Assembly: GCA_035539135.1 (NCBI GenBank)
Contig: DATLJD010000008.1
Span: forward strand, 62,001 to 126,000
Origin: JABFWF01 sp035539135
GTDB lineage: Bacteria > Pseudomonadota > Gammaproteobacteria > Xanthomonadales > Xanthomonadaceae
DNA: 64,000 nucleotides
Direction: 5' to 3'
Shown here: one piece after another, positions 9,590 through 17,079 of the stretch
Layout of the letters: each line of letters begins with the position of its first letter
How positions within the stretch are numbered: position 1 is the stretch's first letter
Position numbers and translations under genes: made by a program
Notes under the pieces: model-generated
Database searches by the model: none
Told to the model about the DNA's origin: nothing
What the model saw: only the letters and a program-made list of their open reading frames with translations

Positions 9590-9596
9590 GTCGCGC

Positions 9597-10043
9597 TCAG
9601 CGCGCTTCGATGCTGAACCTGCCGAAGGCGACGCCGACGTCCCAGCCGCGGCCCTTGCCGGTCAGCGCCAGCGAGACCTCGCCCTTGGTCATCACCTGCG
9701 CCTTGGCCGATTTCACCGCGCCGGCGTGCGCCTCGGCGGTGGCGTAGGCGCCGAGCACGTCACGGATGTCGCGCACGCCGGCGAACTCGCCGTGGCCGTT
9801 GTCGATGCGCGACTTGCCGAAGCTGAGGCCGCCGCCCTTGGCGTTGATGCGCACCGCCAGGCGCTGACCGTTGCTGCATCGGACCGTGCCGTCGCCGGAC
9901 GCGGTCTTGTAGAAGGCCGACCAGCCGGCGAGGCTGAAGTCCATCGTGCAGGTCAGGTCGCCGGCCTGCGCGGGCGCGGGCAGCAGCACGCCGCCGGCGA
10001 GCAGAACCGCGCTGCAGAGGATCGCGATCGGGAAGCGGGGCAT
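9597..10043 (-). CDS. Conserved secreted protein, unknown function
   Basis: A 148-residue protein with signal peptide (~1-27, ending PAQA/GDL). The mature part is a small beta-rich domain starting CTMDFSLAGWSAFYKTASGDG and continuing VRCSNGQRLAVRINAKGGGL, with two cysteines (probable disulfide) and a C-terminal GKGRGWDVGVAFGRFSIEAR. I have seen this pattern in uncharacterised proteobacterial secreted proteins but cannot name a function. It is followed closely by the NlpE-like gene. Confidence 0.65.
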   Translation of the reverse strand: MPRFPIAILCSAVLLAGGVLLPAPAQAGDLTCTMDFSLAGWSAFYKTASGDGTVRCSNGQRLAVRINAKGGGLSFGKSRIDNGHGEFAGVRDIRDVLGAYATAEAHAGAVKSAKAQVMTKGEVSLALTGKGRGWDVGVAFGRFSIEAR

Positions 10044-10123
10044 GGTGGCGTCTCGCGGGGTGACCGGGGCTAGCCTAGCGCCGCTCCGCGGCCCGCGGAA
10101 GCGGGCCGCGGCCAGCAAGCGCG

Positions 10124-10594
10124 TCAGCGGTGGCGGCCGCGATGGTCGCGGTCGTGGCGGTCGCGACGATCGCGGTCGTGGCGCCAGTCGTCGCGGCGGT
10201 CGACGTGGACCACGCAGCGGTCGTAGCGGTCGCACCAGGCGCGCCCGCCGGGCGCGTTGCGCCAGTAGCCGTAGGCGTTGCCGCGCGGGACGGTACGGTA
10301 GTCACGGTGGTAGCGGACGTCGTAGCCGTTGCGGTAGACGACGCCCGGCGGCGCCATCGGCACCAGCCGGTAGTAGCGCACGTGGCCCCAGCGGTCGCGC
10401 TGCACGACCAGGCGGTCGGCCGGGCCGTAGTGGCCGTGGCGGTAGTACGGCACGCCGCCGTTGATCACCACGTCGGCGATGTCGACCAGCACGCGGGTGA
10501 GGTCGTCGGCGCGGGCCGGCGCGGGCAGCAGTGCCGCGGCGCCGACCCCGGCAGCGAGCACGGCGGGGGCCAGCCAGCGGAGGGAAAGCGTCAT
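10124..10594 (-). CDS. Secreted protein with Arg/His/Asp-rich tail
   Basis: A 156-residue exported protein. The signal peptide ends ~residue 29 (PARA/DDL). The middle part, ~30-110, has many Tyr and Arg (VPYYRHGHYGPADRL, WGHVRYYRLVPMAPPGVVY). The C-terminal ~35 residues are almost only Asp, Arg and His. The ATG at 10594 is preceded by GGAGATCGCC. No family name is assigned. The low-complexity tail makes similarity hits unreliable. Nearest neighbours are other secreted proteins on the same strand. Confidence 0.6.
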   Translation of the reverse strand: MTLSLRWLAPAVLAAGVGAAALLPAPARADDLTRVLVDIADVVINGGVPYYRHGHYGPADRLVVQRDRWGHVRYYRLVPMAPPGVVYRNGYDVRYHRDYRTVPRGNAYGYWRNAPGGRAWCDRYDRCVVHVDRRDDWRHDRDRRDRHDRDHRGRHR

Positions 10595-10685
10595 GGCGAT
10601 CTCCGGCTCATGCCCGCGAGCTGCGGGCAGGTCCACCATGGGCCGGAGGACGTGAACGGGTTTTTAATCCCGCCGTCACACGGGC

Positions 10686-11420
10686 TCAGGCCGCGCTCGG
10701 CGTGTATCCCGCGTTCAGGACGATGTCCGCGATCGCGTCCGGCAGCTCGTCCGGGCGCTCGACCCGGCGCAGCCGCGCGTGGCCGGCGTCGTACTCGGCT
10801 TCGGTCTCGTGCACCCAGGTCACGTGGTAGGGCATGTGCACGCCCCACCCGCCCAGCGCCAGCACCGGCGCGATGTCCGAGCGCAGCGAGTTGCCGATCA
10901 TGACGAAGCGCGAGGCCGGCAGGTCGAACTCGCGCAGCACCCGCGCGTAGGCCGCGCCGTCCTTCTCGCTGACGATCTCGATGCGGCGGAACAGGTCGGC
11001 GAGGCCCGACGCGCGCACCTTCGCTTCCTGGTGGAACAGGTCGCCCTTGGTGATCAGCACCACCTCGTGCTCGCGCGCGATCCGCTCGACCGCGGCGCGG
11101 ATGCCGGGCAGCAGTTCGACCGGGTGCCGGAGCAGGGTCTTGCCGAGCTCGACGATGCGATGCAGGTCGGCGCTGGCGATGCGCCCTTCGCTGATCTCGT
11201 AGGCGGCTTCCAGCATCGACAGGGTCATGCCCTTGGCGCCGTAGCCGAACAAGGCGAGGTTGCGCTTCTCGACCGCGTACAGGCGGGTATGCAGGTCGCC
11301 GGCCGGCACGTAGCGCGCGAGCAGCGTCTCGAACTCGGCCTGCGCGGCGCGGTAGTAGTCCTCGCTGCGCCAGAGGGTGTCGTCGCCGTCGAAGCCGATC
11401 AGGGCGATGGGATCGTGCAT
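10686..11420 (-). CDS. HAD-superfamily hydrolase
   Basis: A 244-residue HAD phosphatase. Motif I is DGDDT (nucleophile Asp11, acid Asp13), motif II is VLITKGD, a lysine lies in IEIVSEKDG, and motif IV is IGNSLRSDIAP. A helical cap (C1 type) sits between motifs I and II. The substrate is unknown; similar proteins include FMN or sugar-phosphate phosphatases. TAGACT plus 6 nt precedes the ATG without a Shine-Dalgarno, so the mRNA is probably leaderless. Confidence 0.85.
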   Translation of the reverse strand: MHDPIALIGFDGDDTLWRSEDYYRAAQAEFETLLARYVPAGDLHTRLYAVEKRNLALFGYGAKGMTLSMLEAAYEISEGRIASADLHRIVELGKTLLRHPVELLPGIRAAVERIAREHEVVLITKGDLFHQEAKVRASGLADLFRRIEIVSEKDGAAYARVLREFDLPASRFVMIGNSLRSDIAPVLALGGWGVHMPYHVTWVHETEAEYDAGHARLRRVERPDELPDAIADIVLNAGYTPSAA

Positions 11421-11426
11421 GCGCGC

Positions 11427-11432
11427 AGTCTA
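11427..11432 (-). promoter_or_regulatory. -10-like TAGACT, 6 nt before the HAD gene start
   Basis: TAGACT on the minus strand ends 6 nt before the ATG at 11420. It has the same hexamer and the same spacing as at 7937. Confidence 0.45.
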
Positions 11433-11439
11433 GCGGACA

Positions 11440-11471
11440 GGACGAGGGCGGCCGGGTGGCCGCCCTCGTCC
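11440..11471 (-). terminator. Strong hairpin after the EF-hand gene
   Basis: A perfect 14-bp inverted repeat (GGACGAGGGCGGCC arms, 4-nt loop) lies 19 nt after the stop of the EF-hand gene. No U-tract follows, so it may stop transcription weakly or only protect the 3' end. Confidence 0.5.
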
Positions 11472-11490
11472 GCTGCGTCGCGGGGGGTTG

Positions 11491-11919
11491 TTACTTCTGG
11501 CCGCCGTCGTCCATGTCGCTGTCGCCGGTCGCGTCGGCGCCGGTATCGGCCTTGCCGCTGGTCTTCAGGTAGGCGCGGTACTCATCGCCGGTGAGCGCGC
11601 CGTCCTTGTCGGTGTCGGCGGTATCGAACACCTGCGCGAGGCTGTCGAGGGCGCTGGCCTCGGTCTTGGTCAGGCTGCCGTCGTGGTCGGCGTCGAGGTC
11701 GTCCCAGGTGACCTTGCGCGTGTCGGTGGCCGGCGTGGCGGACATCGCGCTGGCGTCGGCGCTGGTGGACTGCTCGGTCTGCTCCGTGGTGGTGGTGCTG
11801 GTGGTCGGGGTTTCGGGCGGGGTGGACTGGTCGCCGGTGGTGGCGTCCTGCGCGAACGCCAGCGGCGCGGCGCAGACCATGGCGGCGGACAGGGCGAGGA
11901 TCAGGGAACGCTGCTTCAT
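11491..11919 (-). CDS. Secreted EF-hand protein
   Basis: A 142-residue exported protein. A signal peptide (~1-23, ending LAFA/QDA) is followed by a Thr/Ser/Glu-rich linker to ~65 and two EF-hand loops, DADHDGSLTKTE (~77-88) and DTDKDGALTGDE (~103-114), both with Asp at 1, 3, 5 and Glu at 12. It likely binds Ca2+ in the periplasm or outside the cell. A related protein is encoded 250 nt upstream on the same strand. A hairpin follows the gene. Confidence 0.8.
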   Translation of the reverse strand: MKQRSLILALSAAMVCAAPLAFAQDATTGDQSTPPETPTTSTTTTEQTEQSTSADASAMSATPATDTRKVTWDDLDADHDGSLTKTEASALDSLAQVFDTADTDKDGALTGDEYRAYLKTSGKADTGADATGDSDMDDGGQK

Positions 11920-12167
11920 CAGGTGACTCCATCGGGGGAAGGAAAAACGGTGCCTCTGCGTGCAGAGCGCACCCGACGGTCGCGACGCGTGGCGTGGCAG
12001 CTGCCGCGAAAACCGTCAGGCGAGAATGCGGACGACGCGTTAAATGCGGGTCAATGCGGAACGAGCGTCGCGCCCCGTTGCACGCAAATGCGCCGAAAAT
12101 CGCGGCCGGAACTGAACTCCAACGCAACCTTCACGCGGCCCGCACCGCCGCCTCGCCGTACGGCGCG

Positions 12168-12596
12168 TCACGGCGTCGGCGGCGGCGTCTGCGTGCGCGT
12201 GCCGGCGTCGAACTCGGCCTGGCTGACGTAACCGTCGCCATCGGCGTCGAGGGCCGCGAAACGCGCATTGAAGTCGCCGTCCGCGCCGGCTTCCGTTTCG
12301 CTGATGCGTCCGTCGTGGTCGCCGTCGAGGCGGGTGAAGTCGTTGTCGGACTGCATCGCGTCGACGTCGCGGGTGCGCTCTCCGGTGGTCGGCGGCGTGG
12401 TCGGCTGCGGCGGCGTGCCGGCCTGCTGCCAGTCGTTGCTGTCGGACTGCATCGAACCGGTGGTCGCGTCCTGGTCGGTGGTCTGCTGCGGGTCGCTCTG
12501 GTCCTCGGGAACGTCCTGCGCGAAAGCGGCGGCGGCCGGGATCGCGAGCAGCGCGCCGAGGGCGCAGGCGATCAGCGTGCGGTGGGTCGGGGTCAT
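12168..12596 (-). CDS. Secreted EF-hand protein, paralogue of the next gene
   Basis: A 142-residue exported protein. A signal peptide (~1-27, ending AAFA/QDV) is followed by a Gln/Thr/Pro-rich linker and two Ca2+-binding loops, DGDHDGRISETE and DADGDGYVSQAE. It has the same architecture and length as the protein at 11491-11919 but opposite linker chemistry (Gln/Asp-rich, not Thr/Glu-rich), so the two look like an old tandem duplication. The GGAGAG before the ATG supports the start. The 248-nt gap between the two shows no other gene. Confidence 0.8.
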   Translation of the reverse strand: MTPTHRTLIACALGALLAIPAAAAFAQDVPEDQSDPQQTTDQDATTGSMQSDSNDWQQAGTPPQPTTPPTTGERTRDVDAMQSDNDFTRLDGDHDGRISETEAGADGDFNARFAALDADGDGYVSQAEFDAGTRTQTPPPTP

Positions 12597-12761
12597 GGCG
12601 GTCTCTCCGGAATGGGACAGGCGCGGAGTGGGCCTCCGCGTCTTCCGACTGTCGCGCGGCGCGCATTCGCTGCGGGTGTGCGCGGGCCAATTCATCTGCC
12701 ACCCGCGCGCCGACGTTGCCTGCCGACAGGTCTTGTCGACGCGCCGTGCAGATCACGGCCT

Positions 12762-13352
12762 TCAGATGCGCAGGCGCGGATCGATCGTCAGCGGCCGAAG
12801 CGCGACCAGCTGCAACGCGGCGAACGCCGGATGCTCCGGATTGAGCAGCAGGTTGCCCTCGTCCATGCAGGTCGCGCTGGGCACGCGCAGGGCCAGCGAG
12901 CGGCGCGAGCGCAGCCAGGCGTCGCCGACTTGGCGCACCTCCTCGTGGTAGGGCAGCGTGCACCAGGTCGAGGGCGGGTTGGTCTCCGCCAGCACGTCGG
13001 CCGCGCGGATCGCGCCGACCGCGAGCATCAGCTTCTCCGGCGTGCGGCCTTCCAGGTGCACCAGGTACTCGAGCAGCGCCGCCGCCGGCGACAGCGAGGC
13101 GTACACGCATGGCGTGCCGGGATGGGTCCAGCGCCCGCCGGCGGTAGTCGGCGCGAACGGCTCCGCCGCGTCGCGCGCGTCGATCACCCGGTACAGGCGG
13201 ACTTCGCCGGCGGTGCCCTGGTGCAGGAACTGCTCGGACGGCGTCGCCGCGATCGGCGTGGTCATGGACGGCGGGTCGCTGGCCGGGAAGGTGTCCTGCA
13301 GGGCCTCGTCGAGCTCGCGGGATTCGGCCGATTGCGATGCGAAACGGATCAT
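12762..13352 (-). CDS. RES-domain protein with N-terminal FPASDP box
   Basis: A 196-residue protein whose residues ~50-190 form a RES domain: EVRLYRVIDARD, TTAGGRWTHPGTPCVYASLS and AAALLEYLVHLEG carry the Arg, Tyr and Glu expected in this ADP-ribosyltransferase-like, NAD-degrading toxin family. Unlike standard RES toxins there is no Xre-type antitoxin gene on either side. Residues ~14-30 (LDEALQDTFPASDPPSM) carry a short box found at the N-terminus of various small stress-associated proteins. ATG 13352 is used; an in-frame extension to 13487 has no family support. Toxicity is not implied by sequence alone. Confidence 0.75.
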   Translation of the reverse strand: MIRFASQSAESRELDEALQDTFPASDPPSMTTPIAATPSEQFLHQGTAGEVRLYRVIDARDAAEPFAPTTAGGRWTHPGTPCVYASLSPAAALLEYLVHLEGRTPEKLMLAVGAIRAADVLAETNPPSTWCTLPYHEEVRQVGDAWLRSRRSLALRVPSATCMDEGNLLLNPEHPAFAALQLVALRPLTIDPRLRI

Positions 13353-13513
13353 GGGCAAGGGCTCCGCGCGGATTTCCCGCGAGCCTGCGGCAGAAGTCGT
13401 CGCGCGGCCGTGAGCGGCGCGCGCATTCAGCGCCGCGTGCATCCGGCGACGACGCGCGCCGCGCGAGCATGGCCGCCGCGCGAGCATGGTCGCGGTCCAA
13501 CGGAGCCGACATC

Positions 13514-13882
13514 ATGAACAGGCAGCAGGGCGAGCAGCAGGGCGGGCAACCGGCCGGCGCGCGGGACCGCGGCGCGCGACACGCCGCGCATCGCACCGAA
13601 TCGCAGAGCGCGTACTGGCGCGAGCATTACCGCGACGCGCCCTGGTACCGCGCAGGCACGCCGTACGAACACTACGAGGACGCGCTGCGCACCGGCATCG
13701 AAGGCCACGCCGCGCATGGCGGCCGCTTCGAGGACGCGGAGGTGCGGCTGCGCAGCAACTACGCGAGCCGCCCCGGCTCGCAGCTGCTCGGCTGGGACCA
13801 GGGCGCGGGCCTGGCCTGCCGCGCCGCCTGGCAGCATGCGGAGCAGTGGCGCGAGGGGGACACCGACGAGGCGGCGCGCTGA
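13514..13882 (+). CDS. Uncharacterised hydrophilic protein
   Basis: A 122-residue charged protein. After a Gln/Arg-rich start it has SAYWREHYRDAPWYRAGTPY, EHYEDALRTGIEGHA and LLGWDQGAGLACRAAWQHAE, a Trp/Tyr-rich layout resembling an unnamed family of small proteobacterial stress-related proteins; this resemblance is from memory and weak. It is divergent from the RES gene across a 161-nt gap and ends just before a repeat cluster. Function unknown. Confidence 0.55.
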   Translation: MNRQQGEQQGGQPAGARDRGARHAAHRTESQSAYWREHYRDAPWYRAGTPYEHYEDALRTGIEGHAAHGGRFEDAEVRLRSNYASRPGSQLLGWDQGAGLACRAAWQHAEQWREGDTDEAAR

Positions 13883-13907
13883 CCGGTTGCCTCTTTCCCC
13901 CTCCCCC

Positions 13908-14080
13908 GCTTGCGCGAAGGCCTGGGTGAGTGACCGACGAAAAGCGGCTCCCCTCACCCTCGCGCTGACGCGCTCGACCTCTCCCGCAAGCGGGAGAGGC
14001 GGCAGCAATGCAGCGCCGCCCCGCCTGGCTGTTCCCCCTCTCCCGCCTGCGGGAGAGGGCTGGGGCGAGGGCGCCTTTTT
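13908..14080. repeat. Composite palindromic repeat, copy A
   Basis: An intergenic repeat with two palindromes, CCTCTCCCGC-AA-GCGGGAGAGG at 13978-13999 and CCCTCTCCCGC-CT-GCGGGAGAGGG at 14036-14059, preceded by a unit containing GAAAAGCGGCTCCCCTCACC and CGCTCGA. The same unit is found near 31.6 kb and, reversed, near 59.6 kb. A T5 run at 14076-14080 follows the second palindrome, so it could also terminate the gene before it. Confidence 0.8.
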
Positions 14081-14089
14081 GTCCTGACG

Positions 14090-14986
14090 CTACTCCGCCG
14101 CGTCCAACGCGCGCTCCGCGCAGTCGCGGCCGAGCTCGACCAGTTCGCGCGCGCGCCAGAACTCGTAGAAGCCGCAGGCGTCGCGCGGGATGCGGATCAC
14201 CAGGTCAGGCGGATCGAGCGCGAGGTGCACGCGCGAGATCTGCGCCTGCATCGTGTCCAGCGAACGCGCCATCAGTTCGCTGAAGCCCATCGCGCGCGGC
14301 GCCTGCGGCGCGCCGTTGCCGTCCCCGTCGCCGAAGTGCGCCGACCACCAGCGCGCCAGCCGCGACGTCGGCTCGCCGTCGTCCGCGGCCGGCGCGTCCT
14401 CCACCGGCCGCCGCGGCCAGCCGTGCATGTCCACCGCGACCAGCCGCTGCGCGTCGGACAACCGCGTCGCGGTGATCGGCAGGGGCGCCAGCAGCCCGCC
14501 GTCGACCAGCTCGCGGCCGTGCACGACGTGCGGGGTGAAGATGCCGGGAATCGCGAACGAGGCGCGGATCGCGTCCCACAGGTCGCCGCGGCGCAGCCAC
14601 ACCTCGCGCTGGCGCGCGAGGTCGACCGCGACCGCGGTGTAGTCGATCGGCAGGTCCTCGATCCGCGGTTCGCCGACCAGTTCGCGCAGCGTGTGCAGCA
14701 GCCGCTCGCCGCGGAACAGCGAGACGCCCAGCCCCGGGTCGAGCAGTCGCAGCATCGCGTTGCGGCCGAGCCCGCACAGCCAGTCGCGGTACGCGTCCAG
14801 CTTGTTCGCCGCGAATACGCCGCCGACCAGCGCGCCGATCGAGGAACCGGCGACCGCGACGATCTCCACGTCGCGTGCCAGCAGCGCTTCGATCACGCCG
14901 ATCTGCGCCAGCCCGCGCGCGCCGCCGGCGCCCAGCACCAGCGCGACGCGTTCGCGCGGTGGAGTGGCCGGCGCCGCGTCGCTCAC
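14090..14986 (-). CDS. Patatin-like phospholipase (RssA type)
   Basis: A 298-residue patatin-family lipid acyl hydrolase starting at GTG 14986. It has an oxyanion loop LGAGGARGLAQIG (~18-30), nucleophile serine in AGSSIGALVGG and the catalytic aspartate in LVDGGLLAPLPI, so the Ser-Asp dyad is intact. It has no signal peptide and should be cytoplasmic or membrane-associated. It lies 3 nt after the WYL regulator gene, so the regulator is probably translated from the same mRNA. Lipid substrate unknown. Confidence 0.9.
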   Translation of the reverse strand: MSDAAPATPPRERVALVLGAGGARGLAQIGVIEALLARDVEIVAVAGSSIGALVGGVFAANKLDAYRDWLCGLGRNAMLRLLDPGLGVSLFRGERLLHTLRELVGEPRIEDLPIDYTAVAVDLARQREVWLRRGDLWDAIRASFAIPGIFTPHVVHGRELVDGGLLAPLPITATRLSDAQRLVAVDMHGWPRRPVEDAPAADDGEPTSRLARWWSAHFGDGDGNGAPQAPRAMGFSELMARSLDTMQAQISRVHLALDPPDLVIRIPRDACGFYEFWRARELVELGRDCAERALDAAE

Positions 14987-14989
14987 GCC

Positions 14990-15961
14990 CTAGCGCTCGT
15001 AATTGCCCAGCGCCAGCGCGAGGTGCGCGCGCGCCTGCTCGCGCAGCGCCGGCGGCTCGACGATTTCGGCGTCGGCGCCGTAGTGCAGCACGTCCATCAG
15101 CAGTTCGCGCGGCACGCTGTAGGGCACCTTCAGCTCGTAGCGGCCGTCGGGCAGGAAGCGACCCTGCTGCTGCGAATGCCAGTGCTCGTCGGCGACCCAG
15201 CGCGCGGCCTTGGCGCTGAACAGGATTTTCGCCCAGCCCTTGGGCGCGCCGGAGAAGATGCCGTAGCTGGCGGCGAGGTGCTCGTCCAGCCGCGGCTTGT
15301 CGATGTCGCGCGCGGCCTCGTCGAGCACCCGCGCGCCGCCGATGCGGTCCACGGCGAAGCTGCGCAGCCCCTCGCGGTCGTGGTCCCAGGCGTCGAGGTA
15401 CCAGTTGTCGCGGTAATGGGTGATCCGCTGCGGCGACACCGTGCGCCGGGTCTGCGCGTCGGTGGAGCGCGCGCGGTAGTCGAACGACAGTTGGCGGCGC
15501 CCGAGCACCGCGCTGGCCACCGCGCGGAAGGCCTGCTCGTCGAGCCGACGCGGGCGGCTGGCGATGACCCGCACGCGCTCGACCGGGAACGCGTCGCCTT
15601 CGGCCTGGTCGGCGAGCAGTTTCTCGATGCGCTCCTGCAGCGGCGCCAGCGCCTCGGACAGGAAGCCGCCGCCGCTGCGGGTGAGCAGTTGCTGCGCGGC
15701 GAGCAGGCCGTACAGTTCCTCCGAGCTCAGCCACAGGCCAGGCAGCTCGAAGCGTTCGCTCTCATCGGGGTCGTAGCGGAATCCGGCGCCCTCGCCTTCG
15801 CCGACGATCGGCGCCATCAGGCCGTCGCGCAGGAAGGCGATGTCGCGGTAGACGGTCGCGCGCGAGCAGCCGAGTTCGTCCATCAGCCGGGCCACCGTCA
15901 CCGGGCGGCGCGCGGCCTTGAAGATGCGGTGCAGGGCGTTGATGCGTTCGTAGCGGTCCAT
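14990..15961 (-). CDS. WYL-domain transcriptional regulator
   Basis: A 323-residue regulator: N-terminal DeoR-type winged helix (RINALHRIFKAARRPVTVAR, CSRATVYRDIAFLRDG at ~30-45) followed by a WYL domain (ITHYRDNWYLDAWDHDREGL) and its C-terminal extension. WYL domains bind ligands such as nucleic acid or nucleotides. It sits directly upstream of the patatin gene. ATG 15961 follows CATAAT plus 6 nt, the leaderless pattern of this region; a longer reading to 16003 would run over that element. Confidence 0.88.
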   Translation of the reverse strand: MDRYERINALHRIFKAARRPVTVARLMDELGCSRATVYRDIAFLRDGLMAPIVGEGEGAGFRYDPDESERFELPGLWLSSEELYGLLAAQQLLTRSGGGFLSEALAPLQERIEKLLADQAEGDAFPVERVRVIASRPRRLDEQAFRAVASAVLGRRQLSFDYRARSTDAQTRRTVSPQRITHYRDNWYLDAWDHDREGLRSFAVDRIGGARVLDEAARDIDKPRLDEHLAASYGIFSGAPKGWAKILFSAKAARWVADEHWHSQQQGRFLPDGRYELKVPYSVPRELLMDVLHYGADAEIVEPPALREQARAHLALALGNYER

Positions 15962-15967
15962 GCGTCG

Positions 15968-15973
15968 ATTATG
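15968..15973 (-). promoter_or_regulatory. -10-like CATAAT, 6 nt before the WYL regulator start
   Basis: CATAAT on the minus strand (5 of 6 matches to TATAAT) ends exactly 6 nt before the ATG at 15961. Confidence 0.5.
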
Positions 15974-16080
15974 GGCCAAGGCCGGCGCCGCGAGACGGTC
16001 CATTGCGCGTCGGCCATGGGTAACTTCGGTTTAACCGCGCGCCCGGCACACTGCGCCGCCTTCGCTCAGGGACGGACGGG

Positions 16081-16671
16081 ATGCGGACACGGACGGGACG
16101 CGCACGTGCGGTCGCGGCGGTGGTGGCGTGCGGCTGGCTGGGCCTGGTGGGACGCTGGCTGTTGCATGCGCCGGCGATTCCGCGGCAGGTCACGGTGGCG
16201 CCGATGGAACTGGTCTGGCTCGCGTCGGCAACGGCGGTCGCGCCGCCAGTGCCGCGCCGGCATGCGGGTCCGCGGCGAGCCCGCACCGCGACCACGCGGC
16301 CGGTCGCGCCGCACGCCGCCCTGCAGGCAATCGCCCTGCCCGCGCCGCCGGCGCCGGCCGCGGCGCCTTCCGCCGACGCCCTGCGCGCGCAGGCGCGTGC
16401 CTGGGCCGAGGCGCATTCGCGGCCGGACGTCGTGCCGTGGGCCGATCGCGCGGCGCGCCTGCCCGCGCGCGCGGGCGAACGCTTCGCGATGCGCGAGCCG
16501 CCTTCGGTCGCCCGCGCGCTCGGCAAGATCGGCAAGGTGTTCGGCGGAGCGGGCTACGACCCCGATCCCTGCCCGCGCCGGCGCGAGAACGTCGCCGCGC
16601 TGATGGCGGCCGGCGATTCGGCGGCGTTGCGCGAGGAGGTCGATTTCGTACGGCGAACGTGCCGGCCCTGA
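16081..16671 (+). CDS. Membrane-anchored Ala/Pro/Arg-rich protein, unknown
   Basis: A 196-residue protein with one N-terminal hydrophobic stretch (AVAAVVACGWLGLVGRWLL, ~10-28) that looks like an anchor or uncleaved signal, an Ala/Pro/Arg-rich middle, and a short globular end (ARALGKIGKVFGGAGYDPDP, then CPRRRENVAALMAAGD) with two cysteines. No family recognised. Base composition and start context do not argue against it being a real gene, but evidence is modest. Confidence 0.5.
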   Translation: MRTRTGRARAVAAVVACGWLGLVGRWLLHAPAIPRQVTVAPMELVWLASATAVAPPVPRRHAGPRRARTATTRPVAPHAALQAIALPAPPAPAAAPSADALRAQARAWAEAHSRPDVVPWADRAARLPARAGERFAMREPPSVARALGKIGKVFGGAGYDPDPCPRRRENVAALMAAGDSAALREEVDFVRRTCRP

Positions 16672-16727
16672 GCGGCGCCGGTCCGCGCCGGCAGGCGTAG
16701 GATCGGACGACATCCACGGAGGCCGTC

Positions 16728-17072
16728 ATGGCAGACGCGACACCGGTGCTCGTCACCACCACCCACGGCTTCGAAGGCCGCCGCATCCTCGCCTACCAGG
16801 GCCTGGTCGGCGGCGACGCGATCCTCGGCGCGAACATGTTCCGCGACTTCTTCGCCGGCATCCGCGACATCCTCGGCGGACGCTCGGGCAGCTACGAGAA
16901 GGTGCTGCGCAAGGCCAAGCAGGAGGCGATCGCCGACATGATGGAACAGGCGCGCGAACTCGGCGCCAACGCGGTGGTCGGCGTGGACCTCGACTACGAG
17001 ACCATCCAGATCCAGGACGGCGGCTCGATGCTGATGGTGTCGGCGTCGGGCACCGCGGTGGTGATCGAGTAA
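16728..17072 (+). CDS. YbjQ-family (UPF0145) protein
   Basis: A 114-residue YbjQ-like protein, a small pentameric-type alpha/beta domain. Signatures are VTTTHGFEGRRILAYQGLVG, an internal GGRSGSYEKVLRKAKQEA and LGANAVVGVDLDYETI, close to the family consensus over its whole length. A strong GGAGG precedes the ATG. Family function is unknown; a heavy-metal-binding label is common but not proven. It is convergent with hemC, 7 nt apart. Confidence 0.9.
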   Translation: MADATPVLVTTTHGFEGRRILAYQGLVGGDAILGANMFRDFFAGIRDILGGRSGSYEKVLRKAKQEAIADMMEQARELGANAVVGVDLDYETIQIQDGGSMLMVSASGTAVVIE

Positions 17073-17079
17073 CGCGCGC

